This document shows positions 23,297 through 32,133 of a stretch of 64,000 nucleotides of DNA, piece by piece. The position numbers and the translations under genes were made by a program. Location of the stretch: positions 1,240,001 to 1,304,000 of the forward strand of contig NZ_CP154826.1 in assembly GCF_039613825.1 (NCBI RefSeq). Reading direction: 5' to 3'. Within the stretch, counting starts at the first letter, position 1. The number at the start of each line of letters is the position of its first letter. The notes below the pieces were generated by a model. It saw only the letters and a list, made by a program, of their open reading frames with translations. It searched no databases and was not told where the DNA came from. This stretch comes from Diaminobutyricibacter sp. McL0608. Lineage in GTDB: Bacteria > Actinomycetota > Actinomycetes > Actinomycetales > Microbacteriaceae.

Positions 23297-24180
23297 GGGG
23301 CCACCGCACCCGCATCCGCACGCGTCCCGTCGACGTCGACATCCAGTCCGAGGTCGAGCGACCGCACGCTGTGCGTGAGCGCCCCCACAGAGATCACGTC
23401 GACGCCGGTCTCCGCGATCGAACGAACCGTCGTGAGGTTGACGTTGCCACTCGCCTCGACGATCGCGCGACCGGCGACGAGCGCCACGCCTTCCCGCAGT
23501 TGGTCGACGGTGAAGTTGTCGAGCATGATCGTGTCGACCCGGGCGGCGAGAACTGGCTCGATCTGGTCGATGCGGTCGACTTCGACTTCGAGGTGGGTCG
23601 TGTGGGAGAGCTGCGCACGCACCGCGAGCAGGGCATCGGTCACGCTGAGTCCGCTCTGTGCCGTGAGCACGGCCAGGTGATTGTCCTTGGCCATCACGGC
23701 GTCGGACAGCGAGAACCGGTGGTTGTGACCGCCGCCGGAGCGCACGGCGTGACGCTCGAAGGCACGCAGGCCCGGGGTCGTCTTGCGGGTGTCGACGATG
23801 CGCGCACCGGTGTGCGACACCAGGCCCACGTATTGCGCCGTCAAGGTCGCTATTCCGCTCATCCGTTGCACCAGATTGAGCCCGACGCGCTCCGCCTGGA
23901 GGACCGACCGGGCCGGCCCCGCAACGACCGCGAGCACGTCTCCGGCTTCGAACCGTTCGCCGTCACGGACGCGCAGTTCGGTGCGGATGGTCTCGTCGGT
24001 CGCCGTCATCGCCGCAGTGAACACGGCCCCGCCGCTGAACACCCCTGGCTCACGCGCGATCAGGCGCGCAGTGGCATATGCCGTTTCGGGAATGAGCAAC
24101 TCCGACGTGAGATCGCCCCACGGGGCGTCCTCCAGCAGGGCCGCCCTCACCACGGTGTCGATGATCTGGGGAGTCAGCAC
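23293..24180 (-). CDS. nadC: Nicotinate-nucleotide diphosphorylase (carboxylating)
   Basis: 295 residues. It converts quinolinate and PRPP to nicotinate mononucleotide with loss of CO2. Signature segments are DTRKTTPGLR (about 136-145), the GGGHNHRFSLSDAVMAKDNH region (about 155-174) and EASGNVN (about 240). It is of normal length. It overlaps nadB by 7 bp and nifS by 4 bp, so translation is coupled through the operon. Confidence 0.96.
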   Translation of the reverse strand: MLTPQIIDTVVRAALLEDAPWGDLTSELLIPETAYATARLIAREPGVFSGGAVFTAAMTATDETIRTELRVRDGERFEAGDVLAVVAGPARSVLQAERVGLNLVQRMSGIATLTAQYVGLVSHTGARIVDTRKTTPGLRAFERHAVRSGGGHNHRFSLSDAVMAKDNHLAVLTAQSGLSVTDALLAVRAQLSHTTHLEVEVDRIDQIEPVLAARVDTIMLDNFTVDQLREGVALVAGRAIVEASGNVNLTTVRSIAETGVDVISVGALTHSVRSLDLGLDVDVDGTRADAGAVAP

Positions 24181-25727
24181 GGGACGGTCACCTCTCTGGC
24201 GTGGACGAGTTGCACAGCGAAGGCGTCGGAGGGCGCGGGGAAGTCCGAACGGAAGTGGGCGCCCCGCGATTCCTCCCGCTCCAGCGCGGACGCGACGAGG
24301 ATGCGCGCGAGTTGCAGCAGGTTGGCGTCCTCCCGTTCACGTCGAGTCGGGTCGGCAGAATCGCTGCCGCGCCAGCCGTCGAGCGTGCGAAGCGCGTTTT
24401 CGAGCCCTTCACGCGAGCGGTGCACGCCCGCTGCCGCCCACATCAGCGACTGCATGCGCGCACGATCGACGACGGTGGTCGCCGACTCGGCGAAGCGCTC
24501 GGGACGGGAGGCCGCTACAGATCGGCGCATCCGCTCGCCGCGCCACTCCCACTCCGCGGGCACCCCGTCCGCGAGATCCTGCGCGGCCCGGTGCGCGAAC
24601 ACGATGCTCTCCAGCAGTGAGTTCGACGCCAGCCGGTTCGCGCCGTGCGCGCCGGTGCACGCGACCTCGCCGACGGCGTACAGGCCGGGAAGGGTGGAGC
24701 GTCCGCGCGTGTCCGTCGCCACCCCGCCCATCCAGTAGTGGGCGGCGGGTGTGACCGGGATCGGCACCCGTGACCAGTTGAATCCTGCGCGCCGGCACGC
24801 GGCGTCGATCGTCGGGAACCGTCGCGCGAGGAACTCCGCGCCCAGCCCGGTCGCGTCCAGGAGCACGGGCGTGCCGTCCTGCGCGGCCATCTCCACGGCG
24901 ATGCCGCGGGCGACGACATCGCGCGGCGCGAGTTCGCCGGCAGGATGCACGTCGAGCATGAACCGCTCGCCTCCCGCATTCCGCAGGACGGCGCCCTCAC
25001 CGCGCACCGCCTCCGACACGAGGAATGATCCTCCGATCGCGAGTGCGGTGGGGTGGAACTGGTAGAACTCGAGGTCCGCCAGGTCCGCTCCCGCACGCCA
25101 GGCCGCCGCAACGCCGTCGCCGGTCGTCACCGCCGGATTGGTGGTGTGCCGGAAGAGCTGTCCCGCTCCACCGCTGGCGAGCACCACGGCATCCGCCTCG
25201 ATGGTGAGTGCGATCCCGTCCTCGAGCAGCACCTCGACGCCGGCCGCCCGGCCGTCGTCGTCGATGACGATGTCGGTCAGGAACGTGTGTTCCAGCACCC
25301 GGGTCGCGGATGCCCGCACGGCGCGAACGAGAGCACGCTCGATCTCGGCACCGGTCGCGTCTCCGCCCGCGTGAAGCACCCTGGCGTGCGAATGGGCCGC
25401 CTCCAGGCCGCGTGCGAGCGACTCCCCGTCGGTGTCGAACCGCACTCCGAGGTCGAGCAGGTCGCGGATGCGCGCGGGCGCCTCGCTGCACAGCACCTCG
25501 ACTGCTTCGGCGTTTCCGAGACCGGCGCCCGCCGCGAGGGTGTCCGCGACGTGCTCGGCAACCGTGTCGTCGGGGAAGACGACGGCCGCGATCCCGCCCT
25601 GCGCGTACGCCGTATTGCTCTCGGCGAGTTCCGCCTTCGTGACGACCGTCACCTCGTGGAACCGGCTCGCCTCGAGGGCAGCGATCAACCCGGCCACACC
25701 GCTGCCGACCACGATCACGCGGGACAT
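24174..25727 (-). CDS. nadB: L-aspartate oxidase
   Basis: 517 residues. The FAD-binding motif VVGSGVAGLIAALEA is at the N-terminus. The succinate-dehydrogenase-like flavoprotein segments QGGIAA, EFYQFHPTAL and HGANRLASNSLLE are present, with the latter region near the second FAD motif. It oxidises aspartate to iminoaspartate, the substrate of NadA. The start lies 1 bp after the nadA stop. Confidence 0.96.
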   Translation of the reverse strand: MSRVIVVGSGVAGLIAALEASRFHEVTVVTKAELAESNTAYAQGGIAAVVFPDDTVAEHVADTLAAGAGLGNAEAVEVLCSEAPARIRDLLDLGVRFDTDGESLARGLEAAHSHARVLHAGGDATGAEIERALVRAVRASATRVLEHTFLTDIVIDDDGRAAGVEVLLEDGIALTIEADAVVLASGGAGQLFRHTTNPAVTTGDGVAAAWRAGADLADLEFYQFHPTALAIGGSFLVSEAVRGEGAVLRNAGGERFMLDVHPAGELAPRDVVARGIAVEMAAQDGTPVLLDATGLGAEFLARRFPTIDAACRRAGFNWSRVPIPVTPAAHYWMGGVATDTRGRSTLPGLYAVGEVACTGAHGANRLASNSLLESIVFAHRAAQDLADGVPAEWEWRGERMRRSVAASRPERFAESATTVVDRARMQSLMWAAAGVHRSREGLENALRTLDGWRGSDSADPTRREREDANLLQLARILVASALEREESRGAHFRSDFPAPSDAFAVQLVHAREVTVPC

Positions 25728-25728
25728 C

Positions 25729-27027
25729 TCAGGCCGCCATCGTCGTGTTCGGCTTGGCCGCGAGCATCCGCTCGAGTGCCACGCGGGCCGGGGCTGCGAC
25801 GTCGTCGGTGACAGTGATCCGGTTGTGGATCTGTCCGCAAACGAGACCTTCGAGCACCCAGGCGAGATAGCCGGGGTGGATGCGGTACATCGTCGAGCAC
25901 GGGCAGACCACGGAGTCGAGGCAGAAGATGGTGTGCTGCGGGTACTCCGCGGCCAGACGCTGGACGAGGTTGATCTCGGTGCCGATCGCGAACGTCGATC
26001 CGGCGGGTGCGGCGGCGATCGCTTTCACGATGTAGTCGGTCGAGCCGTACTCGTCGGCCGCGTCGACCACGGGCATCGGGCATTCCGGGTGAACGATGAC
26101 GCGGACATCCGGATACTGTGCTCGCGCAGCCTCGATCTGGCCGACAGTGAAGCGCTTATGCACCGAGCAGAATCCGTGCCAGAGGATGACGCGCGCATCC
26201 TGCATCGTCGCCATCTCGTTGCCGCCGAGCGCCTTGCGCGGGTTCCACAGCGGCATCTGCTCGAGTGGGACTCCCATCGCCTTGGCGGTGTTGCGCCCCA
26301 GGTGCTGGTCGGGGAAGAAGAGCACCCGCTGGCCGCGCTCGAACGCCCACCTGAGGACGGTGTCGGCGTTCGAGGAGGTGCACACGATTCCGCCGTGCTC
26401 ACCGCAGAAGCCTTTGAGGGCGGCAGACGAGTTCATGTAGGTGACCGGGATGACCGGTACGCGGCCGTCTGCATCCGGTTCCGTCCCGTACAGCTCCTCC
26501 AGCTGCTCCCAGCATTCGGCGACCGAGTCGATGTCGGCCATGTCGGCCATCGAGCATCCCGCCGCCAGATTGGGCAGGATGACCGCCTGGTCGGGCCGCG
26601 AGAGGAGGTCGGCGGTCTCGGCCATGAAGTGGACGCCGCAGAAGACGATCGCCTCGGCCTCCGGCTTCGACTTGGCGGCGTTCGCGAGCTGGAACGAGTC
26701 GCCCACGAAGTCCGCGTACTGCACGACCTCGTCGCGCTGGTAGAAGTGACCCAGCGTCACGACACGGGCGCCGAGTTGGGCCTTGGCGTCGAGGATGCGC
26801 CGGTGCAGTTCGCCGGCGGTGGCCGTGCGGTACTCCTCGGGGAGCTCGCCCTGACGGGGAGCCGCAGCCGGTATGGGGTCGGCCATCGACGCTCCCGGTC
26901 CGTAGCCCGGCGCCTGCAGGTCGAACACCCAGGGTCCGTCGGCGAGATCGGGGCTGCACGTCTCGCCGTCTGTCGCGCCGCGCGTGATCAGCTGGATGGT
27001 GGTGTCGACCGATGCTGTGATGCTCAT
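25729..27027 (-). CDS. nadA: Quinolinate synthase
   Basis: 432 residues, with the actinobacterial N-terminal extension. Cysteine ligands of the 4Fe-4S cluster are in FCGVHFMAE, GIVCTSSNAD and VCPCSTMYRIHP. It condenses iminoaspartate with dihydroxyacetone phosphate to give quinolinate. The ATG overlaps the nrtR stop by 4 bp, placing it directly behind the regulator in the operon. Confidence 0.96.
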   Translation of the reverse strand: MSITASVDTTIQLITRGATDGETCSPDLADGPWVFDLQAPGYGPGASMADPIPAAAPRQGELPEEYRTATAGELHRRILDAKAQLGARVVTLGHFYQRDEVVQYADFVGDSFQLANAAKSKPEAEAIVFCGVHFMAETADLLSRPDQAVILPNLAAGCSMADMADIDSVAECWEQLEELYGTEPDADGRVPVIPVTYMNSSAALKGFCGEHGGIVCTSSNADTVLRWAFERGQRVLFFPDQHLGRNTAKAMGVPLEQMPLWNPRKALGGNEMATMQDARVILWHGFCSVHKRFTVGQIEAARAQYPDVRVIVHPECPMPVVDAADEYGSTDYIVKAIAAAPAGSTFAIGTEINLVQRLAAEYPQHTIFCLDSVVCPCSTMYRIHPGYLAWVLEGLVCGQIHNRITVTDDVAAPARVALERMLAAKPNTTMAA

Positions 27028-27794
27028 GCGTACTGTCCTTCGTCGTTCGGATGCTCGGAATCTTCTGCTGGGATCAGGGGGCGTTCGCTGAGCCGGGGGA
27101 GCGGGCCCTGGTCGGCCAGGTCGATCGCGGAGTTGTAGCGGTAGAGCCGCGGAGGTCGGTGGCGCGTGCCCGCGAGGACTTCGTCGGTGGCGACGACCGC
27201 GTTCGACGCCTCGATCGCCCGCCGGAAGTTCGCCGGGTCGAGCGCCCGGCCGAGCACGGCCTCATGCACTTCGCGAAGCTGGGCCAGTGTGAACGTCTCG
27301 CCGAGGAAGGCGTGGGCGATGCGGCTGTATTCCATCTTGTTGCGGAGGCGCCAGAGGGCGTATTCGACGATGAGGTTGTGGTCGAAGGCGAGGGGCGGGA
27401 GGTCGTCGGCGGGAAACCACTGCACGTTCTCGCCGACGCTGGCCTGCTCGGCCTCTTCGCTGCGCACGAGCGCCCAGTACACGATGGACACGACACGGCC
27501 GCCGGCCGACCGCCCGACATCGCCGAAGGCGTAGAGCTGCTCGAGGTAGCGCGGCGTGAGTCCGGTGGTCTCGTGGAGGGAGCGGGCGGCGGCGACGGCC
27601 AGGTCTTCGTCGGTGCGAAGCGGACCGCCGGGCAGCGCCCAGCTGCCTTCATATGGTTCGCGGATGCGGCGGACCAGCGGTAACCAGACCGTCGCGAGGT
27701 CGGAGTCGTCTTCACGCCGGAGCGCGAAGATCACCGTCGAGACCGCGAGTGTCGCGCTCGCGTGCCCGGGCAACCGCTGCTCGTTCGAGACCAT
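27024..27794 (-). CDS. nrtR: NrtR, Nudix-related NAD biosynthesis regulator
   Basis: 256 residues. A Nudix-like domain (about 10-140) carries a decayed Nudix box, GGPLRTDEDLAVAAARSLHETTG, missing most catalytic acidic residues. A C-terminal winged helix follows (FTLAQLREVHEAVLGR...NFRRAIEAS). In NrtR proteins the Nudix part binds ADP-ribose or related nucleotides and releases the repressor from DNA. The ATG at 27794 has GAAGGA 6 nt upstream and is preferred over ATGs at 27812 and 27830. Two candidate operators lie upstream, so the gene and nadABC are probably autoregulated. Confidence 0.92.
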   Translation of the reverse strand: MVSNEQRLPGHASATLAVSTVIFALRREDDSDLATVWLPLVRRIREPYEGSWALPGGPLRTDEDLAVAAARSLHETTGLTPRYLEQLYAFGDVGRSAGGRVVSIVYWALVRSEEAEQASVGENVQWFPADDLPPLAFDHNLIVEYALWRLRNKMEYSRIAHAFLGETFTLAQLREVHEAVLGRALDPANFRRAIEASNAVVATDEVLAGTRHRPPRLYRYNSAIDLADQGPLPRLSERPLIPAEDSEHPNDEGQYA

Positions 27795-27820
27795 GTCGGG
27801 TCCTTCGGCCATCCGTCGCC

Positions 27821-27841
27821 TAAGAGTCATCGTGACTCTAA
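27821..27841. promoter_or_regulatory. NrtR box 1
   Basis: Palindrome TAAGAGTCA-TCG-TGACTCTAA with 9-bp arms and one mismatch, 26 bp upstream of the nrtR start. It shares GTCATCGTGAC with box 2. Confidence 0.75.
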
Positions 27842-27854
27842 GTGTTGATCCATC

Positions 27855-27875
27855 TTAGTGTCATCGTGACCCGAA
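27855..27875. promoter_or_regulatory. NrtR box 2
   Basis: Aligned 21-bp site beginning TTAGTGTCATCGTGAC, with a less perfect right arm (CCGAA). Box starts are 34 bp apart, about three helical turns, which suggests cooperative binding of two dimers at the nad promoter. Confidence 0.7.
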
Positions 27876-27898
27876 GTGCTAATCCGAATGCGAGCGAG

Positions 27899-30064
27899 TC
27901 AGCAGGATGTCATCTGCTCGACGGCGGCGCCGAGTGCTCCTGTTCCACCGACCAGGGTCATGGCCGAGACGTTGAGCTTCTCGATCGCAGCGAACTCGAC
28001 GCTCGGAATGCAGGAGGAGGGCGCGAGGTACAGGGGCGAATCGGTGCTGCCCGCCCACGCCGACGCGGCGAGGGCGTCAGGAAAGCTGAGGCCCTGCGCG
28101 AGGAATGCCCGCGACGCGGTCGGATGTGCGTGCGCGTTCACCGCCGCGGCCGTGGCGTACCTGTCCAGCCCGCTCAAGCGCGTCACCGGGGCGATCGCGG
28201 CAAGCGACTTCGCCATCGCCGCGGACACCGAGCCGGTGCCCCCCGCGACGAAGATGCTGCGGGGAGCGAGCCGGCGCAGTAGGGCTGCCGTCGCCGGGTC
28301 GATCGTCGAGGATGTCCCGTTCACGAGCACGAGAGGTACGTGGGCGGAGGCAGCGGCGGCGCCTGCGGAGAGGGCGTCCGGGAAAGTCGAGCCGGTGGCG
28401 ACGTAGACGCTCGGGACCGTGCCGGGAAATGATGCCGACACGAGTGAGCGTGAGGTCGCGTAGCGATCGGCGCCTGACAGGCGTGTGACAGAGCCATCGG
28501 GAGGAAGAAGGGCTTTCACCTGATCGGCCACGGTCTGCGAGACAGCGCCGGTACCACCGACGATGATCGCGTCATGCGCCTGAAGGCGTTGTATCTCAGC
28601 TGAGACGTTCTGCGGAAGCGAGGTCGGCGCTGTCAGGAGGAGTGGACCACCGGAGAGGACGGCGGCCGGACCTGCAGCAAGGGCATCCGGAAAGGTCGTG
28701 CCCGAAGCGATGAAGACGACGGGGGCGGTGGCCGGATGGGAGCCCTGCGAGATTGCGACACCCGTTCCGTAGCGGTCGACGCCGGACACCCGTGACGTCG
28801 CAGGGACGATCTGCTGGCTGTACTGCTGGGTGACGGTGTCGCCGTCGGCGTCCGTCGCGGTGATGCTGTAGTCGAACCAGCCGAGGTGGGAAGGGGTTCC
28901 CACAAGGGCTCCGCTCGGGTCGAGCGTCAGCCCCGCAGGGAGCGAGCCCGCAGTAGCGGCGAACGTGACGGGTGCGGGTCCTCGCGCCGTGAACCCGGTG
29001 GTGGACGGCTGGCCGATGATGAGGGCCGAAGGATCGTCACTTGTGATGGATACGGGCTCGGAAATGACCGTGATCGTTCCCAGGTTATGGTCGCCTCCGA
29101 AGACGAGGTTCGTTCGCTGGTCGACCGCCAGGTAGTCCAGTCGTATGCCCGTGGCCGTGTCGATGGACAGGCTGTCCATATCGATGACGACGAGACCGTT
29201 CCCGTTGAACATGAGCTTGCGGGTGGAGAGATCGATGCTCAGATCTCCGCCGGCCCCAGGCACCGTGAGATCGCCGGTTACGGCGTAGGTGCCGGGATCG
29301 ATCGTGAAGAGCGACGAGGTCGCCATGCCGTTGGTGTGGGCGCCCACGAAGAGCCTGCCGGTGTCCTGGTCGACCCGCGCGATGTACGCGGGGACCGGCG
29401 GAGCGATCTTCTTCACGACCTTCATGGTGTGGGAGTTGATCACGGAGATGGTTCCGTCACCGCCGTCGACGACGTACACCATTCCCGTCGACTGGTCGAC
29501 GTCGATACTTTGCGGAAAGCTTCCGACGGGGATGGTGTGGGTCACGGCTCCCTTCGCCTCATCGACGACGGTCACGGTGTTCGTGTTGCTGCTGGCGACG
29601 AACGCCAGTCCTGTGGTCTCGTCCACCGCGACAGCATCCGCACCGGCACCCGCGGGCAGCACGCCGACGAGCTTGTTCGTCCAGTCCGCGATCACCGACA
29701 CGCTCCCGTCGTACCCGGCGACGAAGACCAGACCGGTGTACGCGTCGACAGCGACGGCGTTCGGGCTGGACGCGACATGGATCGTGGCGACGACGGCCTG
29801 GGTCTTCTCGTCGACGGCCAGGACCACGCGCTGATTCCAGTCCGCCACGTAGAGGGTGTCGTTGTAGGTGTCGACGGCGAGTTCACTGATGTCCGCATTG
29901 AGGTGGGTCGTCGAGTCGATGGTGTACGGTCCCGGAGCGGCAGAGGCCGGGGAGGTGTACCCAGCGACCCCCATGCACAGGGCGGCGACCAGGGCGGACG
30001 CGGCGATCGCGCGCAGTCCGGTTCGGCGTAGCCGCGCGCGGGAAGGACGGGTCGTCATCGACAT
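27899..30064 (-). CDS. Secreted beta-propeller protein with cell-wall-binding repeats (CWB2)
   Basis: About 721 residues. A signal peptide with an RR pair (ARLRRTGLRAIAASALVAAL) ends near SPASAA. Residues about 50-330 form YVTN-type propeller blades (repeats such as NTLYVADW, GLVFVAGYD, GLAFVASSN, GMVYVVDGG). An Ig-like He_PIG segment, SLPAGLTLDPSGALVGTPS, follows. Three type 2 cell-wall-binding repeats (VSGVDRYGT, LSGADRYAT, LSGLDRYAT) end the protein. It is exported and wall-attached; the propeller probably binds a ligand. The start may be 30058, 30064 or 30070. The open frame to 30367 is not coding. Confidence 0.88.
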   Translation of the reverse strand: MSMTTRPSRARLRRTGLRAIAASALVAALCMGVAGYTSPASAAPGPYTIDSTTHLNADISELAVDTYNDTLYVADWNQRVVLAVDEKTQAVVATIHVASSPNAVAVDAYTGLVFVAGYDGSVSVIADWTNKLVGVLPAGAGADAVAVDETTGLAFVASSNTNTVTVVDEAKGAVTHTIPVGSFPQSIDVDQSTGMVYVVDGGDGTISVINSHTMKVVKKIAPPVPAYIARVDQDTGRLFVGAHTNGMATSSLFTIDPGTYAVTGDLTVPGAGGDLSIDLSTRKLMFNGNGLVVIDMDSLSIDTATGIRLDYLAVDQRTNLVFGGDHNLGTITVISEPVSITSDDPSALIIGQPSTTGFTARGPAPVTFAATAGSLPAGLTLDPSGALVGTPSHLGWFDYSITATDADGDTVTQQYSQQIVPATSRVSGVDRYGTGVAISQGSHPATAPVVFIASGTTFPDALAAGPAAVLSGGPLLLTAPTSLPQNVSAEIQRLQAHDAIIVGGTGAVSQTVADQVKALLPPDGSVTRLSGADRYATSRSLVSASFPGTVPSVYVATGSTFPDALSAGAAAASAHVPLVLVNGTSSTIDPATAALLRRLAPRSIFVAGGTGSVSAAMAKSLAAIAPVTRLSGLDRYATAAAVNAHAHPTASRAFLAQGLSFPDALAASAWAGSTDSPLYLAPSSCIPSVEFAAIEKLNVSAMTLVGGTGALGAAVEQMTSC

Positions 30065-30267
30065 GTGCATCCAATGTCCGGAGGGGTCGAGGTCCGAAGC
30101 GGACAGCAGTGCGTGCGCCGATTCAGCATTCAACCTAATGGTTCCGGACCGACGCATCTGCACCGTGCCCGCGTGGCGCCGCCTCATCCCTGCTCGCGGT
30201 ATGCTGACAGGGCGTCTGCGCGAATGAGCATGGGCGTGCGAAAACTGAACACTGGGCCATCGAGGTC

Positions 30268-30478
30268 GATGCGGGAGAGCCGGCAGCACGCGAGTGTACG
30301 ACCGGCACCGAAGGAGCAATCCTCCCCGACAATCTCTCAGGTACGCGTACCGCATCGGACTGGCCACTCTGAAAAGCAGAACTGCGCGCCGATCCGGCGT
30401 TGCAGCGCTCGCCCACGGTGAAAGTCGCGACCCGCGAGGGCGCGGTGAAACTCTCAGGCCGGATGACAGAGGGGGAGT
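30268..30478 (+). ncRNA. Tandem glycine riboswitch
   Basis: Aptamer 1 shows GGGAGAG (30273-30279), GGCACCGAAGGAGCAA (30304-30319) and AATCTCTCAGG (30331-30341). Aptamer 2 shows CACGGTGAAAG (30414-30424), GCGGTGAAACTCTCAGG (30442-30458) and GACAGAGGGGGAG (30465-30477). These are the conserved elements of the two-aptamer gcvT riboswitch. It lies directly before gcvT and should switch the glycine cleavage operon on when glycine is abundant. Between 30071 and 30267 I see no gene. Confidence 0.93.
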
Positions 30479-30550
30479 TCTTGTGCAGACCCGTCACGCG
30501 GGTGTGCCGCACTCTCGATTCGGCCCCGGCCGGCGAAGACCGGAGAACTC

Positions 30551-31744
30551 ATGACCTCGCACGACACTGACGCCAGCGGCACCCAGGGCGCCGACCGCCT
30601 GTCCCCCCTCAACGAAGCGCATGTCGACGCCGGTGCCTCGTTCACCGACTTCGCGGGCTGGCAGATGCCGGTCCGGTATTCGAGCGACCTCGCCGAGCAC
30701 CACGCCGTCCGCACCGCCGCAGGCCTCTTCGACCTGTCGCACATGGGTGAGATCTATGTCGTCGGTCCCGAGGCCGCTGCGGCACTCGACTACGCTCTCG
30801 CCGGGAAACTCTCGGCGATCGCCGTCGACCAGGCGAAGTACAGCCTGCTGCTCTCGCGATCGGGCGGCATCGTCGACGACCTGGTCGTCTACCGCACCGG
30901 AGACGACCGCTACATGGTGGTCGCGAACGCGTCGAATCGCGCGATCGTCGCCGAGGAACTGCGCGACCGCACCGCCCCGTTCGAAGCGGACGTCTTCGAC
31001 GAGAGCGACGAGATCGCGCTCATCGCCGTCCAGGGACCGGCGGCGCTCTCGATCCTCGCAGCGGTTCGCGAGTTCGCAGTCGAGGGCGGCGCGCTCGACG
31101 GTGACGGCTTCGCCGAGAAGCTCGACACGCTCAAGTACTACTGGTCCTTCCCCGCGACGTTCGACCAGCATCCGGTCCTCGTCGCGCGCACGGGCTACAC
31201 CGGCGAGGACGGATTCGAACTGTATGTTTCGCCGGACATCGCCCGCACAGTCTGGGATGCTCTCCTCGAGGCGGGCTCAAAACAGGGGCTGGTTCCTGCG
31301 GGTCTCGCCAGCCGCGACACGCTCCGCCTCGAGGCGGGCATGCCGCTGTACGGCCACGAGCTCGACCTCGGCACCTTCCCCGCCCAGGCGGGCCTCGGCC
31401 GCGTCGTCAACCTCGCCAAGGAGACCGATTTCGTCGGCCGTGCGGCGAGCGAGGTCGGTCCGGATGCCGAGGCTCCCGTGCTCGTCGGGCTGATGGGTCA
31501 CGGCAAGCGCGCAGCTCGCGCCGGCTACCCGGTCTTCGCGACGGACACGGCCACCGACGCGGACGAGACCGTCGGCGTCGTCACCAGCGGCGCTCTCTCG
31601 CCGACCATCGGCGTGCCGATCGCGATGGCCTACGTCGCCCCGTCGTTCGCCCGACCCGGAACCGAACTCCACGTCGACATCCGCGGCACCCGCCTCGGGT
31701 TCACCGTCACCGCCCTCCCCTTCTACAGCAGAAAGAAGAACTGA
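30551..31744 (+). CDS. gcvT: Glycine cleavage system T protein (aminomethyltransferase)
   Basis: 397 residues, folate-binding GcvT fold. Early [15 protein letters not shown] and LSHMGEI, and [14 protein letters not shown] in the middle, are family signatures; the Asp of the tetrahydrofolate site is in LDYALAGKL. It takes the aminomethyl group from lipoyl-GcvH, makes methylene-tetrahydrofolate and frees ammonia. GGAG lies 6 nt before the ATG. It is the first gene of gcvTHP, behind the glycine riboswitch. Confidence 0.96.
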   Translation: MTSHDTDASGTQGADRLSPLNEAHVDAGASFTDFAGWQMPVRYSSDLAEHHAVRTAAGLFDLSHMGEIYVVGPEAAAALDYALAGKLSAIAVDQAKYSLLLSRSGGIVDDLVVYRTGDDRYMVVANASNRAIVAEELRDRTAPFEADVFDESDEIALIAVQGPAALSILAAVREFAVEGGALDGDGFAEKLDTLKYYWSFPATFDQHPVLVARTGYTGEDGFELYVSPDIARTVWDALLEAGSKQGLVPAGLASRDTLRLEAGMPLYGHELDLGTFPAQAGLGRVVNLAKETDFVGRAASEVGPDAEAPVLVGLMGHGKRAARAGYPVFATDTATDADETVGVVTSGALSPTIGVPIAMAYVAPSFARPGTELHVDIRGTRLGFTVTALPFYSRKKN

Positions 31745-31746
31745 CA

Positions 31747-32118
31747 ATGGCCGCTCCGCAGGACCTCCAGTACACCGCCGAGCACGAGTGGATCCTCGTC
31801 GACGGCGATACCGCGACCGTGGGCATCACCGCCTACGCGGCCGAGAAGCTGGGCGATGTCGTCTTCGTCGAGCTTCCCGCCGTCGGCAGCGACATCGCGG
31901 AGGGCAAGGTCGTCGGCGAGATCGAGTCCACGAAGTCGGTGGGCGAACTGTTCGCGCCCGTCGACGGCACCGTGGCCGAAGTGAACGACGCCGTCGTCGC
32001 CTCGCCGGAGCTCGTCAACAGCGACCCTTTCGGCGAGGGATGGCTGGTCAAGGTCACGTTCTCCGCCCTGCCCGCACTGCTCAGCTACACCGAATACTCC
32101 GCCATCATCGGCGAGTGA
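31747..32118 (+). CDS. gcvH: Glycine cleavage system H protein
   Basis: 123 residues, lipoyl-domain fold. The lipoylated lysine is Lys63 in [15 protein letters not shown], and the N-terminal [12 protein letters not shown] is typical. It shuttles the aminomethyl group between GcvP and GcvT. It starts 2 bp after gcvT and 15 bp before gcvP. Confidence 0.97.
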   Translation: MAAPQDLQYTAEHEWILVDGDTATVGITAYAAEKLGDVVFVELPAVGSDIAEGKVVGEIESTKSVGELFAPVDGTVAEVNDAVVASPELVNSDPFGEGWLVKVTFSALPALLSYTEYSAIIGE

Positions 32119-32133
32119 GGCTTACCACCCAAA

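Noticed and set aside
30065-30367. N-terminal extension of the propeller protein
   Set aside because: The extra residues are Arg/His-rich and precede an otherwise perfect signal peptide beginning near 30058-30070.
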